From: Monosporascus cannonballus
Lineage: Eukaryota; Ascomycota; Sordariomycetes; Xylariales
Assembly (NCBI GenBank): GCA_004154925.1
Contig: QJNS01000334.1
Span: 1-64,000 of the forward strand
Direction of reading: 5' to 3'
DNA: 64,000 nt
The notes under the pieces are model-generated. The model made no database searches. It was given only the letters and a program-made list of their open reading frames with translations, and was not told the origin of the DNA. Within the stretch, counting starts at the first letter, position 1. Each line of letters starts with the position of its first letter. The position numbers and the translations under genes were made by a program. Shown in pieces: positions 36,402 through 50,294 of this stretch.

Positions 36402-37450
36402 CTACCCCCGATATTCGACGACGTAACGACGGACGACGGCCTGCATCAAGCTCTCGTCGCCCTCGAACTTGAGGTTGACCTTGCCGTCGGGTCCCATTCC
36501 GAGGACCTCAGCTTTATAGAAGGTGGTGGAATCTGGGTACATAGCCAGGACGGTCTTGCCGGTCTCCAGCGGCGGGAGCACAGTCCCCTCCTTCGGGATA
36601 GGGATCATGTTGCTGGCGCTTGTGCGGAAATCCTTCTTAACGCTGTGCTCCTCGGGCTCGGCGTCGAGGACCTTGTAGCGGCGTGACTTGCCCTCACCGC
36701 GCACCTCCTGAACGAAGCCCAGGATCCAGTCCGTGTGCTCATTATTTACGGGCTTCGGCTTAAACGCCACTTCGTCCTCTTTAGCGAATGTTACCTTAGA
36801 GCGCATTACGCTGGCGGCGTTGCCTGTCTGAGGCTCAACACTGCCGGCCTTGGCTGCAGGTGTCGAGCGGTCAAGCTTCGGTGGTACTGAGTCCCGGTCG
36901 CCCTTGCTAGAGCTTGCGCCCGTTCGCCGAGCTGCGGGGGGGTTGGGCGAGGGCACGGGAGAATCACCGGCTCCGTCAAAGTCATAGACGGAAGATGAGG
37001 CGGCAGATTCCTTCACCCGCTGCGTAGCCGATCGAGATATGGACTGCTCCTGTTCCTGCTCCTTAGCGTGGACAACAGCTTTCAGAATCTTGAGCTGCTC
37101 GATGATTGATGATATGCTCTGACCGGCAGCGTCGTTGATCTTAACACCTTTTCGAAGCTGGTTATCGAGTTTGTTGTAGTCTTCCATCATGATATCTTGG
37201 GGTTTATACAATTAGAATGCTTTTCAACTTCTAGAAGCCCGCTTCCAGACGCACCGTTCTTCTCTTTCTTCTCGGCCACCGTCTTGTCTTGATCCCGAAT
37301 GGAAAGCACATTGGAACTGCTATCGTTGAAGGCGCCGATGGCACCGGGGAGCAACTTCTTGATGTCTTCCCACACTTGCAACTCTTCACCGTGACCTCCA
37401 GCCTCGCTCGTACGATTAGGCCCTCGTGGGCGACTCCTTTGTAAGGACAT
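36402..37450 (-). CDS. sgf29: SAGA-associated factor 29 (SGF29), tandem Tudor protein
   Basis: I infer two exons, 37450-37255 and 37195-36402, giving 329 residues. The 59-base intron has GTGCGT, a TTCTAAT branch and CAAG, and joins EKN to DIMMEDYNKLD. The N terminus MSLQRSRPRGPNR, followed by VWEDIKKL, resembles fungal Sgf29 starts; a coiled-coil-prone region with EQLKILKAVVHAKEQEQEQ and a Ser/Pro-rich linker follow. The C-terminal ~140 residues form the SGF29 tandem Tudor domain, with DWILGFVQEV, RRYKVLDAEPEE, VLAMYPDSTTFYKAEVLG and NLKFEGDES. This domain reads H3K4me2/3 and brings SAGA to promoters. The first exon's frame is open to a Met at 37738, which would add 96 residues of basic, Ser-rich sequence; I cannot exclude that start. 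Confidence 0.88.
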
Positions 37451-39244
37451 GGTGGTGTCTCTGATGGGCAATGGCTGGTCCTCTGCTGGATTAGCAGTAC
37501 GGCGAGAGGGGCTTGAGGTAGACGAAGGCTTTCGCTTGCTTCTCCCCTTCCGCCTGTCTTTAGACGGTGCGACGGTCTCGAGACGACCGCGAGCGACGGA
37601 GGAAGTCGGTGATTCAGACGGTTGAGAAGAAGATTCCGCTTTCGTCTTCGAGCTTGGTTGCCAGTAAGTGCCGAGAGTGCTTTGAAGCTCCGGAGGCACT
37701 GCCTTCGATCCTTGCTTCTTTCGCTGGTCAGCGCACATGATGGGATAATGTCGGCGGACGATTCAAGTACACTCAAAACGGAAGAGTCAAGAGAGGGTAG
37801 ATAAGTTTGAATTAATGTAGCATAGTCTGAAAACGAAAGTGAAATGCTGCTCGTAGAGTGCTATACGGACGAATTGAAGCTGGATACATCATCTGAGAAG
37901 ACCAAAACAGACCTAAGCGAGGACTTACATATGATCGTTACTACCTAGGACATATAGACACGGATAAGGAGGAGAAAATATGGTCGCGACTGTCACTTTT
38001 CTTCGTTCACATAAGGATTGAGTGAGGGAGCCGAGATAGGCGAGGTGAAGGGGGCCGGTTGGAGGGGGTGGCTCCACGTCTATGTAGCGCTAGGGAAGGC
38101 AGCAAAGGTAAAAAGGCGAGTGGATGGAAAGCTCAGGCGGAGTTAGATGCTCGGAAACATTTAAGGTAAACTTCATATATGAGGTTGCACATCGTTGATA
38201 TGTCGGATGTAGTAAGGGTTGACTCGGAGGCAGTCGCGATAAGCTCAATATGTACGTAGGTGGGATTGATTGACTAGAGCTACATGTGGGTAGGGAGTAT
38301 AATCCTTGCAGGCTACTTACTGGGCGTATTATGAGGTAAGAGAATGTGCACAGCAAGTCTACTTCGTACAATATGTCGGGGTATATTTTGTTAGTTACCC
38401 CCACCAGGACTACTCCATGGCTAAGTAATTTCTTTTACATGCCTATGGGATCAGACATCATAGGACAGTTTGCCAGTGCTTACCGCTATCGCGAACCCTT
38501 AATAGTGACCAAAGATCGATTCGAGCGCAATGGCTATTGTATACACCATACGCTTTGTAAGAATCTACATACTAACAATACACGGGGGATAACGGGCTGG
38601 TGGGGGCTACTAATACGTAATACCCCTGTGTATTGTAGGATCTGTGAGGACGTCGTCTCCCATGCAGGGCGGGCGGCGAGTTGATGAATTCGGCTTTTTC
38701 CTGGGCGGTGAAGCACATGCTCCCCACTTTCCCACGTGGGGTCAAGGAGGGGTGCTACCAGCTGCCTAGACCTCTCTACCCTTGCATTGTCAGCACAACC
38801 TGGTCGGGCTGGTTGAGTTCCAATGCCCAAACCTTAGCAATAACCTAACTGGTGCAAGAGGAGGGCTAGCGGGGTAACGGCCAGACCAGGGATAGTCGCA
38901 ATATTGGAGGCACAGGTAGGTAGGCGACACCATCAGAACTTAGGTAATGGTCCTAAACAGTACCCCTACTACATACAACCTCGGAGCTTCAATAGAAGGG
39001 CAAACACCAAGGCAGATTGTTGTGACGTCTAACTTATCCCAGGGTAGAATAACCCAATCATCATCACACCAGCATTCGTAGCTCTTGATATACTCTAGAG
39101 CTGTCTGTGCTTTTGAGCGCTCACTTTAAGAGTGGCAAGCGACGGATAGGAGTTTCTGGCAGAATACACGTCATATTCGAACTCAACTACCCTCTCCAGC
39201 CTCTATCCCGCTATCTCGGGGATATATCAGACTGACTCCTTGAG
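37451..39244. other. Intergenic between divergent sgf29 and phosphomannose isomerase genes
   Basis: Apart from the possible sgf29 N-terminal extension (37451-37738) I see no gene. The remainder holds the promoters of two genes transcribed away from each other. Confidence 0.5.
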
Positions 39245-40691
39245 ATGTTGCCAAACCCTTTGATCAGACTCCAATGTGGAGTCAATTCCTATGACTGGGG
39301 AAAGATTGGATCTGAGTCCGCTGCTGCGAGGTTTGCAGCTGCAACGCCCTCAGAGACATTGAGCATCCAATCCGACAAGCCCTATGCCGAGGTGTGTCCT
39401 CCTGAGGCTCACGTCTCAAAACTGCTTTTCCATATATCGCTAATATGTAACGCCCCCCGAACAGCTCTGGATGGGCACACATCTCTCAAACCCTTCCAAG
39501 GATCTCGCCACGGGCCGAACCTTGCTCGAACTTGTTGAGGATAACCGCATGCTGTTGGCGCCTTCAGTGCAGGCAAAGTATGGCTCCAGGCTTCCCTTCC
39601 TCTTCAAGGTGCTCTCCATCAACAAGGCCCTCTCCATCCAGGCCCACCCCAACAAGAAACTCGCCGAGCAGTTACATACCAGGGACCCCAAGAACTATCC
39701 CGACGATAACCACAAGCCAGAGATGGCCATCGCCATTACTGACTTCGAGGGGCTCTGCGGGTTCCGTCCCCTGGGTGAGATCGCTCATTTCTTGTCCTCG
39801 GTACCTGCCCTCCGGGAACTCGTCGGTGACGATGAGAGCAAGTCTTTCATTGCTACCGCGAGAGGCCAGGAGGGTGACGAATCTTCCGAGTCTACTGCTC
39901 AGAACAAGCGGGCACTTCAGTCCGCCTTCGCGGCTCTCATGAAATCTTCCCAGGAAGACGTCGCCGGAGCGGCCAAGGCTCTCGTCGCGGATGCCGAGAA
40001 GAGAGGCGAAGACTTCGCTGACGGCGGCATCAAGTCCACGAGCGGGGCAACTTTGTCGAAGCTGGTCGTCCGGCTTAACAAACAGTTCCCCGATGATATT
40101 GGCCTGTTCGTCCTATTCTTTTTGAACTACGTCCAATTGACTCCCGGTGAGGCCATGTTTCTGCAGGCAGATGACATCCACGCCTACATCTCAGGAGACA
40201 TCATCGAATGCATGGCCGCGAGTGACAATGTCGTGCGAGCCGGTTTCACCCCCAAGTTTAAGGACGTCCAGACGTTGGTCGACCTACTAACCTACAACTA
40301 TGCTCCCATCGAGGAGCAGAAGATGACACCCACCGAGTACCCGTATCTGGTATTGAACCGCGCTGCCTACAGCTCCGGCTCGCAAGTCCTTCTGTACGAT
40401 CCCCCGATTGAGGAGTTCAGCGTCCTGCGGACTGTATTGAAGGGTAACACGGCGAAGGCGACGTTTGACCCCATCGACGGGCCGAGCATTGTCATCTGTA
40501 CGAGCGGGAAGGGGAAGATCTCCGTCGGTCCCAAGGTCGAGGAGGTCAAGGAGGGTTACGTGTTCTTCGTCGGCTCCACGGCCGAGCTTATCCTGGAGTC
40601 TGAAGGCGGCCCGGATGACGAGTTCACGACGTTTAAGGCGTTCTGCGAGGTTGAGGACCACAGTAATGGGGCCGGCGGAGCTCAGCTATGA
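39245..40691 (+). CDS. PMI40: Mannose-6-phosphate isomerase, type I
   Basis: Two exons, 39245-39391 and 39465-40691, give 457 residues, normal for the fungal enzyme. The 73-base intron has GTGTGT, a GCTAAT branch and ACAG, joining SDKPYAE to [11 protein letters not shown]. The enzyme interconverts fructose-6-phosphate and mannose-6-phosphate, feeding GDP-mannose for glycoproteins and cell wall. Zinc-site residues are visible: Gln and His in SIQAHPNKK (about 108-110), Glu in [10 protein letters not shown] (about 135) and His in [32 protein letters not shown] completes the second family signature. Cytosolic; no signal sequence. The acidic insert around [13 protein letters not shown] is a usual variable region. 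Confidence 0.96.
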
Positions 40692-42599
40692 GCGGGGGCC
40701 CTCTACTGAGGAATATGTGTCAGAAACGCCTGAAGACTATGACAGCATTCTAAGGCCTAGTTATATGAGTCCAGTGAAAATTACAAGTTTCAGTGAGCTC
40801 GCCGCCCTTCAAGTAGATGACCAACTTCCACAGGGCGCCAGATTGCCCCTTTCCTAGCCTTGAATATGAGTCTGACAACAAAAGTTTCTCTCCATGCCCG
40901 CCAGCAACCTCACACCCTACAGACTTCCAATGATACACAGTCAGCGTCGATGTGTCTTGCAAGTTGAACTCCGCATAGACCTCCATTTATAAATCGTTAT
41001 CTCCTATTACCACAACGCCACACGCTGCTGGGTTCAAGTGCTATGAGAGGATATGCAGCTCGACAAAGGCTTGCGAAATGCAAGACCATTATACATCGCC
41101 TGAACTAAACCGATTCACAAGGCCTTTCTGGTTCATTGTCCCTCACATGCCTGTCGTGATAATCCGTGCCGCATGTTTCGCAACCCCGTACACGGTGACT
41201 TGCGGATTGTGCGCGCCGTGATATGGATGATACTTGCATTGTATATGCCCTGGTTTTAGCAACTATAAATACGTAGTGTAGGATTTACCACGCTTCATAG
41301 TTCCCGTAGTATTATGATGTATGTCCCAGTAAATGAAGCTTCAGAGAGGTACCATAATTTCGAGGTTGCGGTGGCTCCGCAAGATACCCAGGGTCGGGAG
41401 CAGGGTCGTGGGCGAGGTCTGTAGAAAAAGAGGAAGCCGACTTGATGCGTACCGAAGTACGAGATAGCGGATGAGCTAAGAGCTGTGCTATGCTAGTATA
41501 GTTCTATTCTATTATAAGAATAAAGCCTATCGATTCGTCGCCGGCGGCTCCTGCAAACCCACGGATTACGGTACAGCCTCCGGACGCCTTTGTAGGTGAC
41601 ATTAAAAAGAAACAAACCAAGGACCTGTAAGCCTGCGTTAACCATTTTGCTTCGCCGAGAGTCCCATAATTTGTTATGCAGCAGCTTTTTTCAATCATGC
41701 GTTCGCTTTTCCGGGTTTACCCCCGAGAACAGTAACCACGCCGTCATATTAAAAAGCTGATTTTAGAAATGGGCCCCTTTTTCTTAAAATCAACTGCTAT
41801 TGCGGCGGTCCTGACATTTTTATTTTAATGTGATATTATGTCCACTGTTTCGAAACTCGCTTAATTATGATCCTCGAAATTTAAGTGACATAAAGCGATT
41901 TTAAGGGATTTCCCAACGTAATGGCCGTAATTACAACATCGATATAAAATGGCTATACTTGTGATCTAAAGATTTTCGTTTCCCTTGCGGCAGAATATCC
42001 AAATGCCGGTGGGAGAGGTTGTATCGCATTAGTCGAGGAGGACATTCTCTACCGCGGCTTCTCGCTTAGACGGTGAGATTTGAGACGGGCTTCGGTAGGC
42101 TCGAAGCACGCATTGCCAGCAAAGTTTCTATGCTATAGAAGTAGGATTTACGGAGCAGAGCATTTCCTAACATAGGGCTATCATGAAACTTGTTAGCAAA
42201 AGGATCGTCGTATACGGAATGCAAGGTAATATGCTATTTGAGGTATTTAGCTATGCTAACCGAGACCACTATGTACATACAGGAGACTCATGTGTCCCTG
42301 AGCAATGGTTTTCTCTCCAGACCCGTGGCCAATCATTTTCTTCTTCGGGAACAGCGAGCTCAATGGGATTTGGCTTCGCTTGCCACCGACGGGAAGCCAG
42401 ATGACGTTTTCATGGCCCCCGAAAAGCTCAACCAATCCCACGCCGGGATACCCACCCTTTTAAGAAAATAGTCCCAATTATCGGTCAAAAGATCTGTGGA
42501 ATCCCCCGAGCAGAGCAGATGATTTCTTAACAATATTAACTACAGCATCACCAAGCGTAGAGAAGTCCTCAACGAGATGACATCCGAGGACTATACCCG
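40692..42599. other. Intergenic, no gene seen
   Basis: Downstream flank of the isomerase gene. Composition becomes patchily AT-rich from about 41700 and fully AT-rich from about 42600. No recognisable coding region, repeat or RNA. Confidence 0.5.
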
Positions 42600-43804
42600 A
42601 TTCATTAAAAATAATAAAGTTTTAAAAGTTCTGTGGTTAATTTAACGTTAAAACAACAACAAAAAGGTACAATAAAACTTTTAAAAAAAAGTCAAATAGT
42701 GTAAAATATACGATATAAAATATTACTAAAAAAGAAAATAACGTATAAAAAAAGAAAATACAAAACTGATAATATGTAATAGATAAAAAAAGTTTAAACG
42801 CAAATACGTAGCGTAGTTTTATAGTAATTATTAGAACCTTTTCGGATTAAAATTTGTATATATTCTTTTTTCGCAATAATATATATAATCTTTTTTTAAA
42901 AAATAAAGGCATATCTTATAATAAAAGAAAAAAAGACTAAATTTAAAAAAGAAGCTTTAATACAAGCTAAACGCTTTAAAAATACGAGCTTTTATATTTT
43001 ATAGATTTTATTTATATAATTAGCAGTTTTTATATACTGTTAATACGATTTCTTAAATGTTTTATTAAATTTATCTTAATTCAAAGTTTTGTTTTTACGG
43101 TTATAGTCTTTTATAAATATTATTATAAATATATACGCGAATATACAAGGTATAATTAAAAAGTATTATTAAATAGAAAGTTATATATCAGTTTTGAGCG
43201 ATTTATATTAACTAAATAATTAATCGTACTTTACTTGCTATATTTTTCTATTTAAGTGAATTTTTAAACTAAAAATTATTATTCAAATATTTACAAAAAT
43301 AAGAGTTATATTTTTAAAATGTAATGTTCAAATATAGTAAGTTTATAAATTTTCTAATACACTAGTTGAAAACGTATTTTACTCGGCTTTAACCGAAGCT
43401 GAAAGTGGTTTAGGTAATATGTACTATATATTTAAACTATGAAACTTAATATACTGTAATATATTTTAAAAGTCAACGGCATAATAATCGACTTAAATAA
43501 ATCAATTATACTATTACTTCTAATAACAAACCGCGAAAAATTCAAAATAAAGTAATACAATAACTTATGCAAAGTACATTTGAGTTCAAGCCATATTTTT
43601 CAGGCTGAGCTAAACACATAGAAAACTATAACGCGATATATAATAACTTTTAATATTAAAAAGAACAAACGAAAGAAAGAAGTATATAAAATTGAAAAAG
43701 AAATCCAAAAGATTTATAAAATTAATACGATTAAGTAATATAATTTTTAATTAAATAATTAAATTACTCAAAATAATAACGTTATTATAACAATAGTCGT
43801 AGTT
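42600..43804. other. AT-rich RIP-type sequence left of the first retrotransposon
   Basis: No open frame or family signature is readable. This is the sequence into which the retrotransposon at 43810 inserted, its right-hand continuation being 50693 onward. Confidence 0.6.
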
Positions 43805-43809
43805 AATAC

Positions 43810-44203
43810 TGTGACGGCTTGGCGGTTTAACCAACTATTAAACCTAAGTCGACGGGTTTATGTTGGCAGGAGTATCGTGGGATTCTAAGTAATGGATGTA
43901 ATAACGTATTACGTCTCGTAATACCAGGGACGTTTTGGGTAACGATATTCCATTACAAACTGAAATTATCTAAATTATGGAAATAACGAGCATATATATC
44001 CTTATTTTGGCTTAAGGTATTTAAACGGCTTAAACCCTTAAGTCCTTTAAGCCTTTTAAGCTTTTTTGCCGATTTAAAGGGCTTAAGGCGCTTGGCGTTT
44101 TAAAACCTTTAAGCCAATTACGTAACGCTTTAGCTTAGGTTAGAACTTAATCCTTTTATAGTTCCGACCGTCCGTAAAAAGCCAAAATCGTTAAATTTTA
44201 ATA
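43810..44203 (-). repeat. Element 1 LTR, left (3' LTR in element sense)
   Basis: 394 bases, aligned end to end with 50295-50687. The outer end keeps GTGACGGCTTGGCGG unmutated, while the inner end is heavily RIPed (terminal CA reads TA). The central part carries repeated CTTAAG/CTTTAAGC words. Confidence 0.9.
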
Positions 44204-47200
44204 CGATTTCCTTTTTTTTTAAGATTTTTATCTTTAAAAATTAAATTATTTATTTTAATAATTTCGGTAAGTATTTTTTCTTTTTATATATTTATTATAT
44301 TAAATTAAATTAAAAAATTTCGTTTTCGTAAACATATTAACGTTTTAATCCTTTTAAAATATATTAAACGTTTTGGTTTTAAGATATTTTTTTATTTTCG
44401 TTACGAAAAAAAAGATACGGAATATAAGGTTATTTAAAAATCTTTAAACTATGCGCGATATATTTATTATGGGGGCCCTTATAATATTTTTAATTTTTCG
44501 AAAACTAAGTACCAAAAGCTTTTTGACGAAAAGAACCGTTTAAAACGTAAAAAAGAATAAGTTCGTAAAATATTACGTATCGTTATTAATAAGTTAAATT
44601 ATTTATAAAAATAAAAGCGGTTATTTTATTACCGTAATATGGAAATATTTCGTCGAAAAATTAAAGGCGTAAAGGCCATAAAGGAATTTAAGCGTTTAAA
44701 ATAAAAATAAAAATAGCTGGAAGTTATTATTGTAATTACCATATTAATACAGGCTGCGGCCAACTGGCCTAATATCCCGGTTATTAATTGGTCGGCCGTT
44801 AATTAGGACGCGCCCGTTATTATTAATAAAAATTTTTTAATAAGCGCTAGGCGCTAGTAAAATTTTTAACGGGTTCCCAAATATTTTCGGAATTTAAATA
44901 CTTTTTTTATTTAATTAGGTATTAAATAAATCCGTTTTATTTTTATATATCGAGGATTTTTTTTATTTTATATATTTATTCGTTTTTTATTTTTACGTTA
45001 TTTTGTACCGTATATATTTTAATTATATTTGTTATTAATTCGAATAAAAAAATATAAAAAATTTAAATAGAATTTAATTTTTGGTAAAAATTCTAATTAA
45101 TAATTATTTTCTAAAATTTTCTTAACGATTTTATATGGACCGATATATTTAAAATTAAGTTTTTTGTTAAATTTTTTTGTTTAAATATTTTTAATAATAA
45201 AGTAAATTTTTTTTTAAAAGTTAATTTTTTTAACTTTTTTTAATTATAATGCTTATTTATTTGGTTCCGTACGAATTTTAATTTTATTGTTATTTCTTAA
45301 TATAATTATCGTAATTATTTTAACGTAAAAATTATTTTAATATTAATTGAATTATTATTATACGTTTTTTTATAAATTTTTAAAATAAAACCAAAATTTG
45401 CGTTAATTAATATTATTTTAATATTTTCATAATAATTAATATTATAAGTTAATTAAGTAATAAGTAATTTTTTAATTTAATTATTTTATTTATAATTAAC
45501 GTAATATCGTAAATATGTTTTTAATATTTAGTTTAACCGTTCCGTTTATCCGTCCATTTATAATCTAAATATATTAAATAATTTATAATTTAAGCCGATT
45601 TATGTTATAAGGCCTTATTAAAACTTAAATACAAATATCGAACTTTTATTTAAAATAATTTCCATTAATAATCCGTGTATATTAAAAATAATTTTTAAAA
45701 AAAAATATATTATTTGTTTTGCGTTAATATCCTTATAATAAGATAAAAAATAAAAAAATTTCGTAAACCGATCGACGATAACGAAAACGCTATCGTAATA
45801 TATTCTTATCGCTGGATTTTCGGATAAAAAAATTTAATAATAAAATTTATAATAATTAAATCCTAAAGTTTTTTTAAAACCGGTAATGGTTATAACTTTT
45901 CATAAAGCTTATATCGTTACGCCTTGGCCTTATTATAAAAGTTATATTATCGTCGTACCTTTTAAATTATCGTTTTTATCTTAAAAAAATACGTACGTTA
46001 AAATCGTTTTAAAATCTTATGGATTCCTAAATATCCATATAGTTAATATTTGTATATATCTCGTATTAAATCTATTTAATATTTTTTTAAAATTTATATT
46101 TTATTCGTTTTTTGGTTTTTTAGAAAACCGTTATTATATTACTAGATTTTTTAATATATATCTAAAAATATTACCCGAATTATTGCAATTTATTACGGGC
46201 GTAAATATCTTTTTATAATAATATTAAAAATTATATAATTAATTTTAATTAATTTTTTTTCGAAATTTAATTATTTATTCAGAATATTTATTTTGTTATT
46301 TTTTAAACCTTTTTTATGAATAATAACAAAGTCGAAATTCGCCAATTTTTTTACGTATTATAATTATTATCCGGTAAATTTTTTGGTCATAATAAATCGG
46401 GTAAAATTTTAATAATCCGTATAAACTTTAACTTGATATAAATTTCCCTTTAGGAAATACCTAAATTTGCGAAATACCATAATAATAACTATAAATTCCT
46501 TATTTAGAATACCATAATTAAATTTAATTTTTTTTAATTTATATAAAAAAAATATAATAAAATATAATTTGCCTTAATTATTTCGTTATCCGATTATTAT
46601 ATTTAACGCATAATCCGAAATATCGGTTTTTAGTTCGACGGAACAACTTAAATTATACATAATTAATACTAACTTATTAATAATTGCATTCTTAATTTCC
46701 TAAAACGTTTTTTCCGTTTCGGGCATTTATTTAAACTTTTTTTTTCTTAATAAAGTTAATTAAGGATATGGTAATTCTGCTAAAATTTCAAATAAATTTT
46801 CTATAATAATTAACGAATTTAAGGAATATTTATATTTTTTTAATTATCGTTAACGTTTGTTATTTTGTAATTATAACGATTTTCTTTAAATTTATCTTAA
46901 TATATTTTAAGATAATAATATATCCCAAATATTTTATTTATTATTTATAAAATTAGTTTTTTTTACGTTAATTAACAATTTTACGTTTTATAAAATTTAA
47001 AAAACTTTATAAATATATTTTACGTATATTTTTTTATTTTTAAAAAAATAAAAATATTATCGAAATAATATATAACAAAAATGTCGAGATATTTTCGTAA
47101 TATATAATTTATTATTTATTAAAAAATTATTAATACGTTTATAAACTTTATTAACGTAATTAAATATTTAAATAATTTGTATTTTATTTTAAATATTATT

Positions 47201-50200
47201 TTTTATTCGTATTTTTTTTAATTTTAATAAAGTTATATTTATTTTTAAAATCGAATATTATAAATTATTTAATTCCATAAAATCGGTTTTTTATTTTTAT
47301 AATTAGGGATAATAACGTTCGGTCCTTAATAATAATATTATTTAATTATTAATAATTAATTATAAATCGTAATTTTCCATTTTTTTTAAGTACGAAAAAT
47401 ATAAAATATTTTATCGGTAACTTTAAAAATCGAATTTATTCTTTTTGTAACCGATTTTCCAGGTATTCCCGGAAAACGTATAATTCGTTTCCGTTAAAAT
47501 TGTAAATAAGGTAAAATTTTATTAAAAAACCTTTTTTTGAAAATAATTTCGTAATTTTATTCGTTATATTCTGGTAATTTCATATCTAGTTTCTTTTTAA
47601 AAAATTACTTATATTTATAATATTATAATAATATATTAATTAAATTTTTTAATTTTTAAAATTTTTATTTTAAATCGTTATTTAATTACCGTAATTTTGC
47701 TTTAATAATAATAATAATACGTTATATTTTTCTTTAATACTTATTTTCTTTTTTATATTTTATCCCTTTGGGTAATAAGGTATTTATCGTATTTTTATAT
47801 TTATATTCGTCGTTATTTTCGATTAAATATTAAAATCTTAATTTTTTTTTTGCTTATTAACGGAAAATAAAACGAATTTTATTTAATTAATCCTTCCATT
47901 AATTAAAATTCCGTATTAATATATTTATAATTTTTTTAAAATTATATTATAATTCCCGAATAAAATAATATCGAAATTTATTATCTGGTATTATCCTTAA
48001 AGAAAAATTTCGAAATAATTAATTTTATATAAGATTTTTCCGTTATCGTAAGCGAAATCTTAACCTTCGGCATTTATCACTATATAAAATTCTAACTTAT
48101 ATTTCCATAATAATTTGAATTCGTTAATTATATTCGGTATAATATAATTTTTACTTAAAACTCTGTAATTTATTATTACGGTATATCAATACGTTTCGAT
48201 TTATATATCCAAAGTAATAAAGTTATTAACGGCTTTTATTATCGCGTTTAAAACCTTTTTTAAAAATTTATTTTAATTCTTTTAAATTTTATTATTTTAT
48301 AACTTTTTTATAAGTAACTTTTATCTTTTAATTCCTTTTCGAATTTATCAAATTTTATTTATATTTTTTTTATCCAGCGTATCAAATTATTATATTTATT
48401 ATTTTTATCGGCATATTATGCCTTCGAATTATATTAATTATTCTTAATTTTATTAAATTTCTTTTCCTTATTAGGTAAATTATTTCTTAATATGGCGTAT
48501 AATTTCTTATTAAGCTTTATTTTTTTTTACTAAAAGTTTTATATAAATCGTTAAATTTCTTCCTTTAAAACTTATTATTTATCGGGATTTATAATAAATA
48601 TTAATTAATAATAAAAGTCCATAATAGCCTTTTAGTAATATTTTTTATAATATGCTAAATTAATTCCTTTTCCGTTTAATAATTATATTATTTATAATAA
48701 TAGAAATTTTTTTTATAAGCATTATTTTCCTTTAAGCCAGTTTTTTATTATTACCAACTAAAGAAAATCATTTTTAAAAGTTATAAATCGAAAATGCTAA
48801 TACCATTATTTATCGTTTTTATTTTTTTCCGTTTTATTAAAAATATTAAATCCTTTATAATATATACGGATAATTTTATTATAAATATGCCATTTTTATT
48901 CCTTATAAATAAGGCAGTTTTATTTTTTATAATAAATAATATACATCCTGCCGTATTGATCAAAGGTTTCGGAATAAATTTTTTTTATTTAACCCTAATA
49001 TTTATCCAACCATTTTTTAAAGATATTCCGTTATTCCTTAATTATTTATTAAGCCAGATTCCTAACCTTTTATATTCCTTATTAAATTTTTTATTACGGT
49101 AAACCTGGTATATATTTAAACCGAATTATATTAATAAATTTTTCGTTTTTTTAATTTTCCTTAGGTTATCTTTTAAATATAAGTTTTTAATTATTCCGTC
49201 GTAATTTTTTAGGTAAAAAACATTTATAAACCTTATATCCCTTTTTTCCGCAATTATAATATTTAATTTGGCTTTAATTTTTCTTATAGGTAACATTTAA
49301 TTTCATAAGGCCTGGTTTAATACCATAAAAAATGTTATTACGCCAAAAAACATTAATATTAACCGTATATCAAAATTTATTATCGTTTTTTTTTAATTCC
49401 TTTAATACGTTATGCATATTGCCGGTTATTAATTTTAATTACTATAATAATATAATCCAATAAATAATTAGGCCGGTTAAACTTAAAAAACTTTTTTTAT
49501 ATTTTTTTCAAGTTATTAAAAAATTTAGTTATTAATATTTCTTATCCTTAATTTAACTTAAATATTAATTAAATTAATACGTTACCGTACTTAAATACCG
49601 ATCTTTTTTATCGTAATTATTAAATTTATATTTCGGCTTTTATTTTTTCGTTTATTATTCCAAAAATCTTTATCAACGTTTATTCGAATTATTCGTAATT
49701 ATTATATACTTATATTATTTCCGGGTTACGTTTTTCGATTAATAAAATAATATATTTTTTTATAGCCGGCTTAAACCAAATAACCGCGTTTCCGGTAAAT
49801 CGTTTAATTACGAACTTAATTCGTACAGTAAACGTAATAAATCGAATAAGAAAATACCTAAAATACGTTCGGTATTAAGTTAAAAATAATTATAATTTAA
49901 TCGAAATTTTATTAAAAGATTTTAACTTAAAAGATTTAAAAACTTTTTTTAATTCCTTAATAAAATTTAGCTAAATAACTTGGTTCGGCCAAAAAGGTTT
50001 TCTAATTTCGAAAACCTTTTTTTTTCCTTAAGCTTTTTATAAATAACTTAAAAAATATAATAAAGTTATTTTTATTTTATTTAAGCTGGATAATATATTT
50101 ATTTATAACATCCAAATATTAAAAAATTTTCTTTCGAAAAAAGCAAAGTTATTTCTTTTTTTTTTAAATTCCATTCTAATATTAAGGTTTTCAAAAATCT

Positions 50201-50294
50201 GGTAAATAAGTTATTTAGGCTGTTTATTAATAAATATAATATCGGCGGTATTATTCAAAGTTTAATAATATTACTAAATAAAAATTTGTAACAT

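Noticed and set aside
48781..49102. Overlapping 60- and 102-codon frames rich in Ile, Phe and Asn
   Set aside because: Lie inside RIPed element 1; composition is that of AT-rich noise, on the wrong strand or frame for gag.
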